64,000 nt of DNA, from assembly GCF_000196675.2 (NCBI RefSeq), contig NC_015312.1, positions 744,001 to 808,000 on the forward strand. The letters run 5' to 3'. The stretch comes from Pseudonocardia benzenivorans CB1190 (GTDB lineage: Bacteria > Actinomycetota > Actinomycetes > Mycobacteriales > Pseudonocardiaceae). The notes under the pieces are model-generated. The model ran no database searches, had not been told where the DNA came from, and saw only the letters and a list, made by a program, of their open reading frames with translations. Made by a program: the position numbers and the translations under genes. Below are positions 50,371 to 58,810 of this stretch, in pieces (the stretch's first letter is position 1; every line of letters starts with the position of its first letter).

Positions 50371-52059
50371 ATGACCGTCGAGTACGTCGACGCCGGCGAG
50401 GCGATCGACCAGGGAGATCTCAGCGGCAACCACGGCACCGCGCCGCCGGTCGTCGAGGGCGTCACCTACGAGCGGATCCTCGAGGCCCGCTCCGAGCCGC
50501 AGAACTGGCTCACCTACTACGGCGCCTACAACGGGCAGCGGTTCAGCCCGCTCGACCAGATCAACACCGAGAACGTGAAGCGGATCGGGCCGGCCTGGGT
50601 CTTCCAGGCGGGGTCCAGCGGCATGATCGCGGGCGCCTCGACCTACGCGTTCGAGGCCGCCCCGCTCGTGGTCGACGGGGTCATGTTCGTCTCGGGCTGG
50701 GACGGCTGGGTCTGGGCGCTGAACGCGGCGACCGGCAACGAGATCTGGCGCTACAAGCACGCGACCCCGTACGACGTGTCGCTGTGCTGCGGCAACGTCA
50801 ACCGCGGCGTCGCCGTCGCCAAGGGCAAGGTCTTCAGCGTCACGCCGAACGCACACCTCATCGCCCTCGATGCGACCACCGGGAAGAAGCTCTGGGACCG
50901 GACCTACGGCGACGTGCGGGCAGGGGAGAGCGCGACGTGCGCCCCGCTGATCGTGAAGAACCTCGTCATCGTGGGCAGCTCCGGCGGCGAGTTCGGCGTC
51001 CGCGGCCACCTCGACGCCTTCGACCTCGACAGCGGCGAGCACGCGTGGCGCTGCTACATGGTGCCCAAGCCCGGCGAGCCCGGCTCGGACACGTGGCCGT
51101 CCGAGGGACAGGCGTGGGCGCGCGGCGGCGGCAACTGCTGGCTCACCGGCACGTTCGACCCGGAGACCAACCTTCTCTACTGGGGCACCGGCAACCCGGC
51201 CCCGGACTTCGACGGCGAGGTGCGCGAGGGCGACAACCTCTACACCGACAGCATCGTCGCGATCGATGCCGACGCGGGTGAGATCCGCTGGCACTACCAG
51301 TGCACGCCGCACGACGTGTGGGACTACGACTCGATCTCCGAGTGCATCCTGTTCGAGCACGAGGGCCGCAAGCTGCTCGGGCACTTCGACAAGAACGGAT
51401 ACTTCTTCGTCGTCGACCGCACCAACGGCGAGCTGGTCCGGATCACGCCGTTCGTCGACCGGATCGACTGGGGCAACATCACCCGCGACGGCAAGGTCAC
51501 ACCGTCGCGCTATCCGGAGAAGGAGGGCGAGCCGGTCCACTTCTTCCCGGGTCCGGCCGGTGCCAAGGAGTGGACGCACGCGGCGTACAACCCGGAGACG
51601 GAGCTGTTCTACGTACCGGTGCAGGACGTCGGTGCCACCGCGACCCGGCGCCGCCGCGAGTTCAAGGAGAGCATCCCGTACTGGGGTGCCGGCGTGCAGG
51701 TCGACATCGAGGACATGACCGGCTACGTCAGCGCCTACGACGCGAACGGCGAGGAGAAGTGGCGCTGGCGCGCCAAGCTCCCGATGTGTGCGTCGGTGCT
51801 GACCACGGGCGGCGGCCTCGTCTTCGCCGGGGAGCCCAACGGCATGTTCAACGCCCTCGACGCCCGCACCGGCGAGCACCTGTGGCAGTTCCAGTGCGGC
51901 AGCGGCCACCACAGCAGCCCCGTCAGCTACAGCGTCGACGGCCGGCAGTTCGTCGCCGTCCCCGTCGGCTGGGGCGGTTGGGCCGAGGGCTTCCTGCCCG
52001 GGATGCTCGGCGCCGGCCACGGCAGCGCGCTGATGGTCTTCGCCCTGCCGCCGGAGTGA
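50371..52059 (+). CDS. PQQ-dependent alcohol dehydrogenase, lanthanide-type (XoxF-like)
   Basis: 562 residues, eight-bladed propeller quinoprotein. Vicinal disulfide pair Cys139-Cys140 (SLCCGNVNRG), metal ligands Glu207 (GGEFGVRG) and Asn275 (GTGNPAPDF), catalytic Asp318 in VWDYDS, and a second Asp two residues on (Asp320). That Asp-Tyr-Asp is the mark of lanthanide-dependent enzymes (XoxF, PedH); calcium-type MxaF has Ala there. Tryptophan-docking repeats such as GYVSAYDANGEEKWRW occur. ATG follows TAGGAGGAG. The N-terminus (MTVEYVDAGEAIDQGDLSGN) is no Sec or Tat signal, unusual for this normally exported enzyme. Substrate probably a primary alcohol. Confidence 0.92.
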   Translation: MTVEYVDAGEAIDQGDLSGNHGTAPPVVEGVTYERILEARSEPQNWLTYYGAYNGQRFSPLDQINTENVKRIGPAWVFQAGSSGMIAGASTYAFEAAPLVVDGVMFVSGWDGWVWALNAATGNEIWRYKHATPYDVSLCCGNVNRGVAVAKGKVFSVTPNAHLIALDATTGKKLWDRTYGDVRAGESATCAPLIVKNLVIVGSSGGEFGVRGHLDAFDLDSGEHAWRCYMVPKPGEPGSDTWPSEGQAWARGGGNCWLTGTFDPETNLLYWGTGNPAPDFDGEVREGDNLYTDSIVAIDADAGEIRWHYQCTPHDVWDYDSISECILFEHEGRKLLGHFDKNGYFFVVDRTNGELVRITPFVDRIDWGNITRDGKVTPSRYPEKEGEPVHFFPGPAGAKEWTHAAYNPETELFYVPVQDVGATATRRRREFKESIPYWGAGVQVDIEDMTGYVSAYDANGEEKWRWRAKLPMCASVLTTGGGLVFAGEPNGMFNALDARTGEHLWQFQCGSGHHSSPVSYSVDGRQFVAVPVGWGGWAEGFLPGMLGAGHGSALMVFALPPE

Positions 52060-52094
52060 CCACCCGCCCGCGATCGACAGACAGGAGGTGACCA

Positions 52095-52193
52095 GTGGAA
52101 ACGACCGCTCGTAGCGAGTGGGAGGCACCCGAGTTCGACGAGATCGGCTGCGCTCCCGAGGTGACGATGTACGTCGCCCGCAAGGAGGACTGA
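52095..52193 (+). CDS. pqqA: PQQ precursor peptide PqqA
   Basis: 32 residues (GTG start, AGGAGG six bases before). The precursor core FDEIGCAPEVTMYVARKED has the conserved Glu22 and Tyr26 (E-V-T-M-Y), which PqqE crosslinks and which become the PQQ skeleton. It lies directly between the quinoprotein gene and pqqB. Confidence 0.93.
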   Translation: METTARSEWEAPEFDEIGCAPEVTMYVARKED

Positions 52194-52198
52194 GGGCG

Positions 52199-52232
52199 CG
52201 CGGGGCGCCGGCCGCACGGTCGGCGCCCCGCG
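52199..52232 (+). terminator. Hairpin between pqqA and pqqB (attenuator)
   Basis: Perfect 12-bp stem CGCGGGGCGCCG / CGGCGCCCCGCG with a ten-base loop, six bases after the pqqA stop. No T-run. It probably lowers pqqB-E expression relative to the peptide precursor or stabilises the pqqA message. Confidence 0.6.
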
Positions 52233-52255
52233 TCCGTCGGACGGGGAGGTCCGCG

Positions 52256-53149
52256 ATGTGGCTGCAGGTGCTCGGCTCGGCTGCGGGCGGCGGCTTCCCG
52301 CAGTGGAACTGCGGGTGCCCGGGCTGCCGCGCGGTCCGCGACGGCTCGCGACCCGCCCGCCCGCGGACGCAGTCCTGCGTGGCGGTGAGTGCCGACCGGC
52401 AGCGCTGGTTCCTGCTCAACGCATCGCCGGACGTCCGCAGCCAGGTCGAGGCGTTCCCGCCCCTGCAACCGCGCGCCGGCCGGGCCACTCCGCTGGGCGC
52501 GGTCCTGCTCACCGACGGGGAGCTCGACCACACGTTGGGTTTGCTCCTGCTGCGGGAGGCCGAGCGCCTGGAGGTGCACGCCACCGAGGCCGTCGCCGCG
52601 ACCCTGCGCGACGGCAGCGGCGTGCTCGCGACGCTGGAGCGTTACTGCGACGTGGACCTCCGGACGGTCGTACCCGGCGTCGACGTGCCGCTCGCCGACG
52701 GCCTGACCTACCGCGCCTTCGACGTCCCGACCACCAAGCGGGCGCGCTTCGGCGGCGGTCCGCTGGAGGGCCGGGTCGTCGGCTACCGGCTGACCGACGG
52801 GCGCAGCGGCCGGGCGGCCGTCCACCTGCCGGGCATGCAGCGGCTCACCCCCCAGGTGCGCGCGGAGATCGACGGCTGCGCGTGCCTGTTCCTCGACGGC
52901 ACCTGCTGGGACGACGACGAGCTGATCCGCCTCGGGCTCGCGGCGAAGACGTCGCAGGAGATGGGGCACCTGGCGATCGGCGGTCCCGGCGGGAGCCTGG
53001 AGCAGCTGGCCGGGTTGGACGTCGAGCGCACGATCTACATCCACATGAACAACACCAACCCCGTCCTGCTCGAGGACTCCGCGCAGCGACGGACGCTCAC
53101 CGACCGCGGCCTGGACGTGGCCGAGGACGGTCTCGAAGTGAAGGTGTAG
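52256..53149 (+). CDS. pqqB: PqqB, metallo-beta-lactamase-fold PQQ biosynthesis protein
   Basis: 297 residues. N-terminal [20 protein letters not shown] is diagnostic for PqqB, with the Cys cluster. The hydrolase-fold metal motif is changed to [14 protein letters not shown] (HxHxDH degenerate), as in other PqqB. C-terminal [12 protein letters not shown] is also typical. Implicated in hydroxylation of the Tyr-derived intermediate. ATG follows GGGGAGGT. Second gene of the pqq operon. Confidence 0.95.
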   Translation: MWLQVLGSAAGGGFPQWNCGCPGCRAVRDGSRPARPRTQSCVAVSADRQRWFLLNASPDVRSQVEAFPPLQPRAGRATPLGAVLLTDGELDHTLGLLLLREAERLEVHATEAVAATLRDGSGVLATLERYCDVDLRTVVPGVDVPLADGLTYRAFDVPTTKRARFGGGPLEGRVVGYRLTDGRSGRAAVHLPGMQRLTPQVRAEIDGCACLFLDGTCWDDDELIRLGLAAKTSQEMGHLAIGGPGGSLEQLAGLDVERTIYIHMNNTNPVLLEDSAQRRTLTDRGLDVAEDGLEVKV

Positions 53150-53156
53150 GGGGCCC

Positions 53157-53855
53157 ATGACCACGTCGTTGCAGACGTCGCACACCGAGGCGTTCGTCGA
53201 GGCGCTGCGCGCGCAGTCGCGTGCCTACCACGACCAGCACCCGTTCCACGTGCGGATGAACGCAGGACTGCTGAGCCGCAACCAGCTGCAGGGCTGGGTG
53301 GCCAACCGCTTCTGCTACCAGCTGGCCATCCCGCGCAAGGATGCCGCGATCCTCGCCAACTGCCCGGACGTCGCGGTGCGCAGGCGCTGGATCCGGCGCA
53401 TCGTCGATCACGACGGCACGGGGCCCGGGGAGGGCGGCATCGAGGCCTGGCTGCGGCTGGGCGAGGCCGTCGGGCTCTCGCGCGAGGACATGCTCGCCGA
53501 GACCCTCATCGTGCCGAGCGTGCGGTTCGCCGTCGACGCGTACGTGACCTTCGCGCGCACCCGCCCGTGGGTGGACGCGGTCGCCTCGTCGCTGACCGAG
53601 CTGTTCGCCCCCGACCTCATGGCCGAGCGGCTCGCCGCGTTCGAGCGCCACTACCCTTGGATCGACCGCGACGGCCTCGCCTACTTCCGTGCCCGCCTGT
53701 ACCAGGCGCCGCGCGACTCCGAGCACGCGCTGGAGGTCGTCACCGAGCACTGCCGCACGCCGGAGGACCAGCAGCGCGCCGTGGCCGCACTGGCGTTCAA
53801 GTGCGACGTGCTCTGGAGCATCCTGGACGGCATCGACCGGGCGTACCCGGAGTGA
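53157..53855 (+). CDS. pqqC: PqqC, pyrroloquinoline-quinone synthase
   Basis: 232 residues, cofactor-free oxidase that closes the rings and performs the final oxidation to PQQ. Family landmarks: [60 protein letters not shown], active-site His in [23 protein letters not shown] follows pqqB by seven bases; stop overlaps pqqD (GTGA). Confidence 0.96.
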   Translation: MTTSLQTSHTEAFVEALRAQSRAYHDQHPFHVRMNAGLLSRNQLQGWVANRFCYQLAIPRKDAAILANCPDVAVRRRWIRRIVDHDGTGPGEGGIEAWLRLGEAVGLSREDMLAETLIVPSVRFAVDAYVTFARTRPWVDAVASSLTELFAPDLMAERLAAFERHYPWIDRDGLAYFRARLYQAPRDSEHALEVVTEHCRTPEDQQRAVAALAFKCDVLWSILDGIDRAYPE

Positions 53856-54139
53856 CCGCCGTGGACGGCGGGGAGGTCGTCGAGGACGTCCGCAGGCCGC
53901 GGCTCGCCCCGCACGTCCGGCTGAGGTTCGACGCCGTCCGTGGCCGGCACGTCCTGCTCAGCCCCGAGACCGTCGCGGTGCTCAACGCGACCAGCGCGGA
54001 CATCCTGCTGCTGTGCGACGGGCGGACCGTCGCCGAGATCGTCGCGGAGCTGCGGGCGCGGTACGACCACGTCGAGGAGGCGGACGTGCGCGAGTTCCTG
54101 CGGCAGATGGCCGAGCGACGCTGCGTGGAGGTGCGATGA
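53852..54139 (+). CDS. pqqD: PqqD, PqqA-binding chaperone
   Basis: 95 residues, GTG overlapping the pqqC stop. Winged-helix peptide-binding (RRE) fold: [53 protein letters not shown]. Presents PqqA to PqqE. Stop overlaps the pqqE start (ATGA). Confidence 0.94.
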   Translation: MTAVDGGEVVEDVRRPRLAPHVRLRFDAVRGRHVLLSPETVAVLNATSADILLLCDGRTVAEIVAELRARYDHVEEADVREFLRQMAERRCVEVR

Positions 54140-55221
54140 ACCGGCCGTTCGGACTGCTCGCCGAGCTGACCTACCGCTGCCCGCTGTCGTGTGCCTACTG
54201 CTCGAACCCGGTCACCCTGGCCGAGTACGGCGACGAGCTGACGACGGCCGAGTGGTGCCGCGTGTTCGAGCAGGCCCAGGAGCTGGGTGTGCTGCAGCTG
54301 CACCTGTCGGGCGGGGAGCCCCTGCTGCGCCGCGACGTCGTCGAGCTGGCGGCCACCGCCCGCGAGCTGGGGATGTACTCGAACCTCGTGACGAGCGCGC
54401 TCGGACTCGACCGTCGCCGTGCCGAGCGGCTGCGCGCAGCGGGCCTCGATCACGTGCAGGTCAGCGTGCAGGCGGACGAGCAGGAGATGTCGGACCGGAT
54501 CGCCGGCACGCGCTCGTTCGACCGCAAGATCGAGGCGTGCCGGCTCGTGAAGGAGCTGGGCTGGCCGCTCACGCTCAACGTCGTGCTGCACCGACAGAAC
54601 ATCCACCGGGTCGGCGACCTGCTGGCGCTGGCCGAGGAGCTGGACGCCGACCGGATCGAGCTGGCCAACACCCAGTACTACGGGTGGGCCTGGCGCAACC
54701 GCGACGCGCTGCTGCCCAGCCGGGCGCAGCTCGCCGAGGCCGAGCCGGTCGTCAGCGCGGCCCGGGCGCGGCTGGCCGGCCGCATGGAGGTCGTGTACGT
54801 GCTGCCCGACTACTACAGCCGCTACCCGAAGCCGTGCATGGGCGGCTGGGCCGAACGCCAGCTCACGGTGGCGCCCAACGGCGACGTGCTGCCCTGCCCG
54901 GCAGCGCAGTCGCTGCCCCTGCCGCGCGCGAGCGTGCGCGAGGACCCGCTCGAACGGATCTGGACGAGCTCGCCGCTGTTCGAGAGCTACCGGGGCACGG
55001 ACTGGATGCCCGACCCGTGCCGCGGCTGTGACCGGCGGGAGATCGACTTCGGCGGTTGCCGGTGTCAGGCGTTCCAGCTCACGGGCGACGCGGGGCGCAC
55101 GGATCCCGTCTGCCACCTCTCACCCGACCACCACCTCGTCGACGAGGCGGTGCGGGTCGCGAACGGGGAGCCGGTGGAGCTGGAGCTCGTGCCGCGGCCG
55201 CACCGGGCGGGCGCGTCGTGA
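54136..55221 (+). CDS. pqqE: PqqE, radical SAM PqqA crosslinking enzyme
   Basis: 361 residues. Radical SAM cluster CPLSCAYC (Cys15, 19, 22), GGEP motif in LHLSGGEPLLRRD, and the C-terminal SPASM cluster cysteines (PKPCMGGW, VLPCPAA, DPCRGCDRREIDFGGCRC). Forms the Glu-Tyr C-C bond in PqqA using SAM. Overlaps pqqD by ATGA and the next gene by GTGA, so the whole set is one coupled unit. Confidence 0.96.
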   Translation: MNRPFGLLAELTYRCPLSCAYCSNPVTLAEYGDELTTAEWCRVFEQAQELGVLQLHLSGGEPLLRRDVVELAATARELGMYSNLVTSALGLDRRRAERLRAAGLDHVQVSVQADEQEMSDRIAGTRSFDRKIEACRLVKELGWPLTLNVVLHRQNIHRVGDLLALAEELDADRIELANTQYYGWAWRNRDALLPSRAQLAEAEPVVSAARARLAGRMEVVYVLPDYYSRYPKPCMGGWAERQLTVAPNGDVLPCPAAQSLPLPRASVREDPLERIWTSSPLFESYRGTDWMPDPCRGCDRREIDFGGCRCQAFQLTGDAGRTDPVCHLSPDHHLVDEAVRVANGEPVELELVPRPHRAGAS

Positions 55222-55781
55222 CCGAGATCAACGCCGACTCGGCGATCAGCATCGCCGTCCTCGCCTTCTTCCTCAGCCTGGACAACTTCCGGTCCGCGAT
55301 CGCGATCGGGACCGTCCCGTTCGGGATCCGGCGGGCGGTGCAGATCGCACTCGTCTTCGGGCTCTGGGACTTCGTCGCGCCCCTGGTGGGCGGCGAGTTG
55401 GGCCACCTCGTCGGCGACGCGATCGGCGACGTCTCCGAGTACGTCGGCCCGGTCGTCCTCGGCGTCTACGGGCTGTACCTGCTCATCGGGGCGCTGCGGA
55501 AACCCGAGCCGGAGGAGGTGGACCATCCCTGGGTGACGCTGCTGGGCATGCCGCTCGCGCTGAGCGTCGACAACCTGCTGGCCGGTACGGGTCTGGGTCT
55601 GCTCGGCGTCGCGCCCGTCGTCCCGGCGCTGGTGTTCGGCCTCGCCACCGTCGTGATGTCGCTGGCGGGACTGTTCATCGGGCGGCTGGTCGCCCGTGCC
55701 ATCCCGATCCGCGCGGACCTGCTCTCCGGCATCTCGCTCGTCACCGCCGCCGTGGTGCTGCCGCTCGTGTTCTCTTCCTGA
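55218..55781 (+). CDS. MntP-like membrane protein, last gene of the pqq operon
   Basis: 187 residues, GTG overlapping the pqqE stop. About six membrane helices in two similar halves, each with an Asp motif in a helix: FFLSLDNFRSAIAIGTV in the first and LALSVDNLLAGTGLGLLG in the second. This repeat resembles the MntP/YtaF cation-efflux family. Translational coupling to PqqE is unusual for a pqq set and suggests a role in metal handling for the metal-dependent quinoprotein, such as keeping cytosolic metal low or moving lanthanide or calcium; this is inference. Confidence 0.75.
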   Translation: MTEINADSAISIAVLAFFLSLDNFRSAIAIGTVPFGIRRAVQIALVFGLWDFVAPLVGGELGHLVGDAIGDVSEYVGPVVLGVYGLYLLIGALRKPEPEEVDHPWVTLLGMPLALSVDNLLAGTGLGLLGVAPVVPALVFGLATVVMSLAGLFIGRLVARAIPIRADLLSGISLVTAAVVLPLVFSS

Positions 55782-55798
55782 CGCGCCTGCCCGCATCG

Positions 55799-56068
55799 TC
55801 AGACTCCCGCGGCAGGTGGGGGGTGCCGCGGGGAATCCTGCCGGTCTCGCTGCAGCGCCAGGGTGGGGCAGGCGTCGATCGCCGCCTGGGCGAGTCGCAG
55901 CAGCGAGTGCGGAAGCGGGTCGCTCGTCCGCCCGTTCGCGAGTATCGGGTATCCCCACTCGTCCAGCGTGATCACCTCGGGCAGCAGCTGGGCGCAGAGC
56001 GCGTGCCCGTCGCAGGCGACGAAGTCGACGCGTAGACGTACGTCCGACACCCGGCGGCGATCGCTCAT
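55799..56068 (-). CDS. Small [3Fe-4S]-type ferredoxin
   Basis: 89 residues from ATG 56068 (MSDRRRVSDVRLRVDF). Cluster ligands CDGHALC (CX5C) and a distal AIDACPTLAL give the three-cysteine pattern of actinobacterial [3Fe-4S] ferredoxins; EWGYPIL is typical of the fold. Acts as a one-electron carrier. ATG overlaps the end of the NuoF-like gene (ATGA), so it is the last cistron of the redox cluster and probably accepts or donates electrons there. Confidence 0.88.
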   Translation of the reverse strand: MSDRRRVSDVRLRVDFVACDGHALCAQLLPEVITLDEWGYPILANGRTSDPLPHSLLRLAQAAIDACPTLALQRDRQDSPRHPPPAAGV

Positions 56069-57339
56069 CGGGCACGGCCCGGCAGGGGGAAGAGTGCCGG
56101 TGCGGCCGCACCCGCGCACGGCAGGCCCCGCAGGTGATCGTGCAGGTCGTGCCGAAAGACCCGGAGGGCGCTGCGCACCAGCCGGACGGAGCCGTCCGGA
56201 TGTGCACAGGCGCCACGGCCGTCGACGGTCCCCAGCCGGCGCTGGAGGCGGGCGTGCGCGTCGGGGGCGCCGGGAGAGCCGTGCACGATCGCCCGCAGGT
56301 CCTGGGCGATCGCCGGCAGGCCGAACCGGCACGGTCCGCACTGCCCGGCGGACTCGGCGGCGAGATGGTCGAGCAGGTGGGCGGTCTGACCCAGCCCGCA
56401 CACGCGGGTGGGCAGCGCGAGCAGCGTCGGGACGCCGAGTGCCGATCCCGCGGACCGCATCGCCTCGTGGGTGAGCGGGGTGGCGAGCGCGTCGATCCCG
56501 AGCCACGCGCCGCCGTAGCCGCCGGACAGGATCGCCTGCACGGGCTCGGCCGGACCGCCGGCGAGTTCGAGGACCGCCTGCACGGTCGTGCCGCCGGGAA
56601 CCTCGTCGACGCCGGGGTCACGGAGTGCGCCACCGGTGGTGACGAGCAGCGTGCCGGGCAGGTCGGACGTCCCGGCGCGGCGGAACCAGTCCGGTCCGTG
56701 GTGGGCGATCAGCGCGAGGTGGGCGAGTGTCTCGACGTTGTCGACCAGCGTCGGACGGCCGGCGACGCCGCGCTCGGCGGGTCGCGGCGGCGTGGTCGTC
56801 GGCAGCGCGGGCCGGCCCGAGAGGTACCCGACCAGCGCGGACTCCTCGCTCGCGACGTAGCGGCGGGGGACGGTGACCACCCGCGCGGGGACCCGGTCGT
56901 CGCGGGTGGCCACCGCGGCCCGCAGATCCCCGAGGCCCGGCTCGCCGGTGTGCACGCAGAGGATGGCGTCGTCGGCTCCGAGGGCGTCCGCGGCGGCGGC
57001 GAGCCCGTCGAGCACGAGGTGCGGGGAGTGGTGGAGCAGGACGGCGTCCTTGCGCGAGGCGGGCTCGCCCTCGCACCCGTTGGCGACGACGACCGGGACG
57101 CGCCGGCGTGCGCGCACACCCCGCGCGGCGACGGCGCGCAGCTTCACTGCGGTCGGGAACCCCGCCCCGCCGCGCCCTCGCAGCCCGGCCACCTCGACGA
57201 GGTCGGCGAGCCCGGCAACGTCGAGCACCGGCAGGGACCCGTGGCGGCGCCGGTGCGCCGCCAGGTCGTCGCGGTCGCCGTCGGCGTACCACGAGGCCAG
57301 GAGCCGGTGGGCGTGCGACAGGTCCTGGGCGGTCGTCAT
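56065..57339 (-). CDS. NuoF-like NADH-binding flavoprotein with SLBB domain
   Basis: 424 residues. FMN-binding GLRGRGGAGFPTAVKL, then the NADH/FMN contact VVANGCEGEPASRKDAVLL, SLBB part (GGTTVQAVLELAG; ILSGGYGGAWLG), and a C-terminal cluster region ESAGQCGPCRFG with GRGACAHPDGSVRLV. In complex I NuoF the cluster has four Cys; here the first (ESCG) is Ala, leaving three. Probably oxidises NADH and passes electrons to the ferredoxin or membrane partner. ATG overlaps the haem-protein stop. Confidence 0.86.
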   Translation of the reverse strand: MTTAQDLSHAHRLLASWYADGDRDDLAAHRRRHGSLPVLDVAGLADLVEVAGLRGRGGAGFPTAVKLRAVAARGVRARRRVPVVVANGCEGEPASRKDAVLLHHSPHLVLDGLAAAADALGADDAILCVHTGEPGLGDLRAAVATRDDRVPARVVTVPRRYVASEESALVGYLSGRPALPTTTPPRPAERGVAGRPTLVDNVETLAHLALIAHHGPDWFRRAGTSDLPGTLLVTTGGALRDPGVDEVPGGTTVQAVLELAGGPAEPVQAILSGGYGGAWLGIDALATPLTHEAMRSAGSALGVPTLLALPTRVCGLGQTAHLLDHLAAESAGQCGPCRFGLPAIAQDLRAIVHGSPGAPDAHARLQRRLGTVDGRGACAHPDGSVRLVRSALRVFRHDLHDHLRGLPCAGAAAPALFPLPGRAR

Positions 57340-57878
57340 CGTGTGGGCTCCCGGGAGTCGTCGGACCAGATCAGCGCCCGCCAGAGCAGCCCGGCGGTGG
57401 CCGCCGCGACGCAACCGAGGGTGAGGACGAGGACCCAGCCGGTGGTCGAGTCGGCTCCCCCGATGCCGAGCCCGTGCGCGACGGCGAGCGGCCAGCACGC
57501 GTACGCGGTCATGTGGACCGCCTTCCACGCGCGCAGGCCCAGCCGGGCGCGCAGCAGGCTCGTGACGACCAGCGCGGCGAGGAGGTCGAAGGCCACCGCG
57601 CCCAGCCCGAGCCAGAACGGCTCGTATGCGGAGGTGAAGGGGAGCACGACGTCGAGCCACCGGATCGGGACGTAGCCGTCGAGTACCGCGGTGGCCACGT
57701 GCACCGCGAGGAACACGATCGCGAGCAGCGAGACGTTGCGGTGCAGGCGGCCCAGCGCGAACCGGGGCCAGCGTGTCGTGGCCGCGCGGGCGACCCCGGA
57801 GATGCCGAGCAGCAGCGTCGTGGTGAGCAGCACGAGCACGACGAGGCCCGCAGCACGGCTCGCGTACCAGGTCCACAT
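57336..57878 (-). CDS. Ferric-reductase-like haem b membrane protein
   Basis: 180 residues with about five membrane helices. Histidines fit haem ligation: ALGRLHRNVSLLAIVFLAVH (two His spaced 13) and WKAVHMTAYACWPLAVAHGL (two more, spaced 13), the bis-His pattern of ferric-reductase-like transmembrane domains. It would move electrons across the membrane between the NuoF-like protein inside and an outside acceptor. Starts ATG 57878 at the end of apbE. Confidence 0.85.
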   Translation of the reverse strand: MWTWYASRAAGLVVLVLLTTTLLLGISGVARAATTRWPRFALGRLHRNVSLLAIVFLAVHVATAVLDGYVPIRWLDVVLPFTSAYEPFWLGLGAVAFDLLAALVVTSLLRARLGLRAWKAVHMTAYACWPLAVAHGLGIGGADSTTGWVLVLTLGCVAAATAGLLWRALIWSDDSREPTR

Positions 57879-58810
57879 CAGCGTGCGTCGAGATCGGCCG
57901 GCCAGCCGCCCAGTACCACGAGCTGCCCGTCGTCGGCGACGAGCCGCGCGGGCAGGTTCGCCTGCGACAACCAGTGGCAACCCTCGTGCCCCGCCACGAT
58001 CGCCGCGGTGGCCGCGGTGTTCGCCTCCAGGCACGTCCTGGCGGCGACGCTGACGGTCCGCCAACCGCCCGCGGTCGGAAGGCCCGTCCGTGGGTCGACG
58101 ATGTGGTGACAGCGGAGGTCGCCGCGCCGCCAGCGTCGGCGGGTCGTCCCCGACGTCGCCAGCCCGCCGGAGGCGATCGCGACCACAGGCCCCGGACCGC
58201 GCGCGGCGTGGTCCTCGCCGATCCGGATCCGCCACCCGGTCGCCGGGGGCGGCCCGGCGACGGCCACGTCTCCGCCCAGGCTCACCAGCACTCCGCAGCC
58301 GGTGCGGTCCGCGATCGCCGCCGCGGACCGGTCGGCGGCGAGTGCCTTCGCCGTCGAGCCGAGGTCGATGCCGGTCCCGCGGGGGACCAGCACGGTCCGG
58401 TCGGTGACGTTCCAGCCGACCCGCCACCAACCCGGTGCGGGCACCGGGGCGGCGGCGGTGTCGGAGTCGGCCACGTCGGCGATGTCGCGGTCGTAGCCGA
58501 GGGCATCCATGCAGGTCCCGACCGTCGGATCCAGCAGGCCGTCGGTGAGCGACGCGGCCCGTAGCGCCGCGTCGAGGTGCAGGGCGAGGGTGTCGCCGAC
58601 GGGGACCGCCGTCCCGGCCCGCCGCTCGACCCCGCGGATCTCGGAGTCGACCCGGAACCGGGAGCAGGACCGGTCGAGCTCGTCGAGCTCCGCGCGCAGC
58701 ATCGCGACCGCCGTGCGGAGTGCGGCCCCGTCGGTCACGACGACCGTGGCGGTCGTGCCGATCGCGGGGAAGGACTCCGAGACCTCCGGCCCGACGACGG
58801 TGGCGGTCAC
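57878..58810 (-). CDS. apbE: ApbE, FAD:protein FMN transferase
   Basis: 310 residues. Motifs include FPAIGTTATVVV, SRFRVDSEI (Mg-FAD site), GIDLGSTAKALAAD, VSLGGDVAVAG, and HIVDPRTGLPTAGGWRTVSV with the catalytic Asp in ANTAATAAIV region. It covalently attaches FMN to Ser or Thr in target proteins outside the membrane. No signal peptide is evident from the GTG at 58810. Its start overlaps the stop of a small membrane-anchored protein ending in Ser-Gly-Ala-Ser, a possible target. Confidence 0.92.
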   Translation of the reverse strand: MTATVVGPEVSESFPAIGTTATVVVTDGAALRTAVAMLRAELDELDRSCSRFRVDSEIRGVERRAGTAVPVGDTLALHLDAALRAASLTDGLLDPTVGTCMDALGYDRDIADVADSDTAAAPVPAPGWWRVGWNVTDRTVLVPRGTGIDLGSTAKALAADRSAAAIADRTGCGVLVSLGGDVAVAGPPPATGWRIRIGEDHAARGPGPVVAIASGGLATSGTTRRRWRRGDLRCHHIVDPRTGLPTAGGWRTVSVAARTCLEANTAATAAIVAGHEGCHWLSQANLPARLVADDGQLVVLGGWPADLDAR

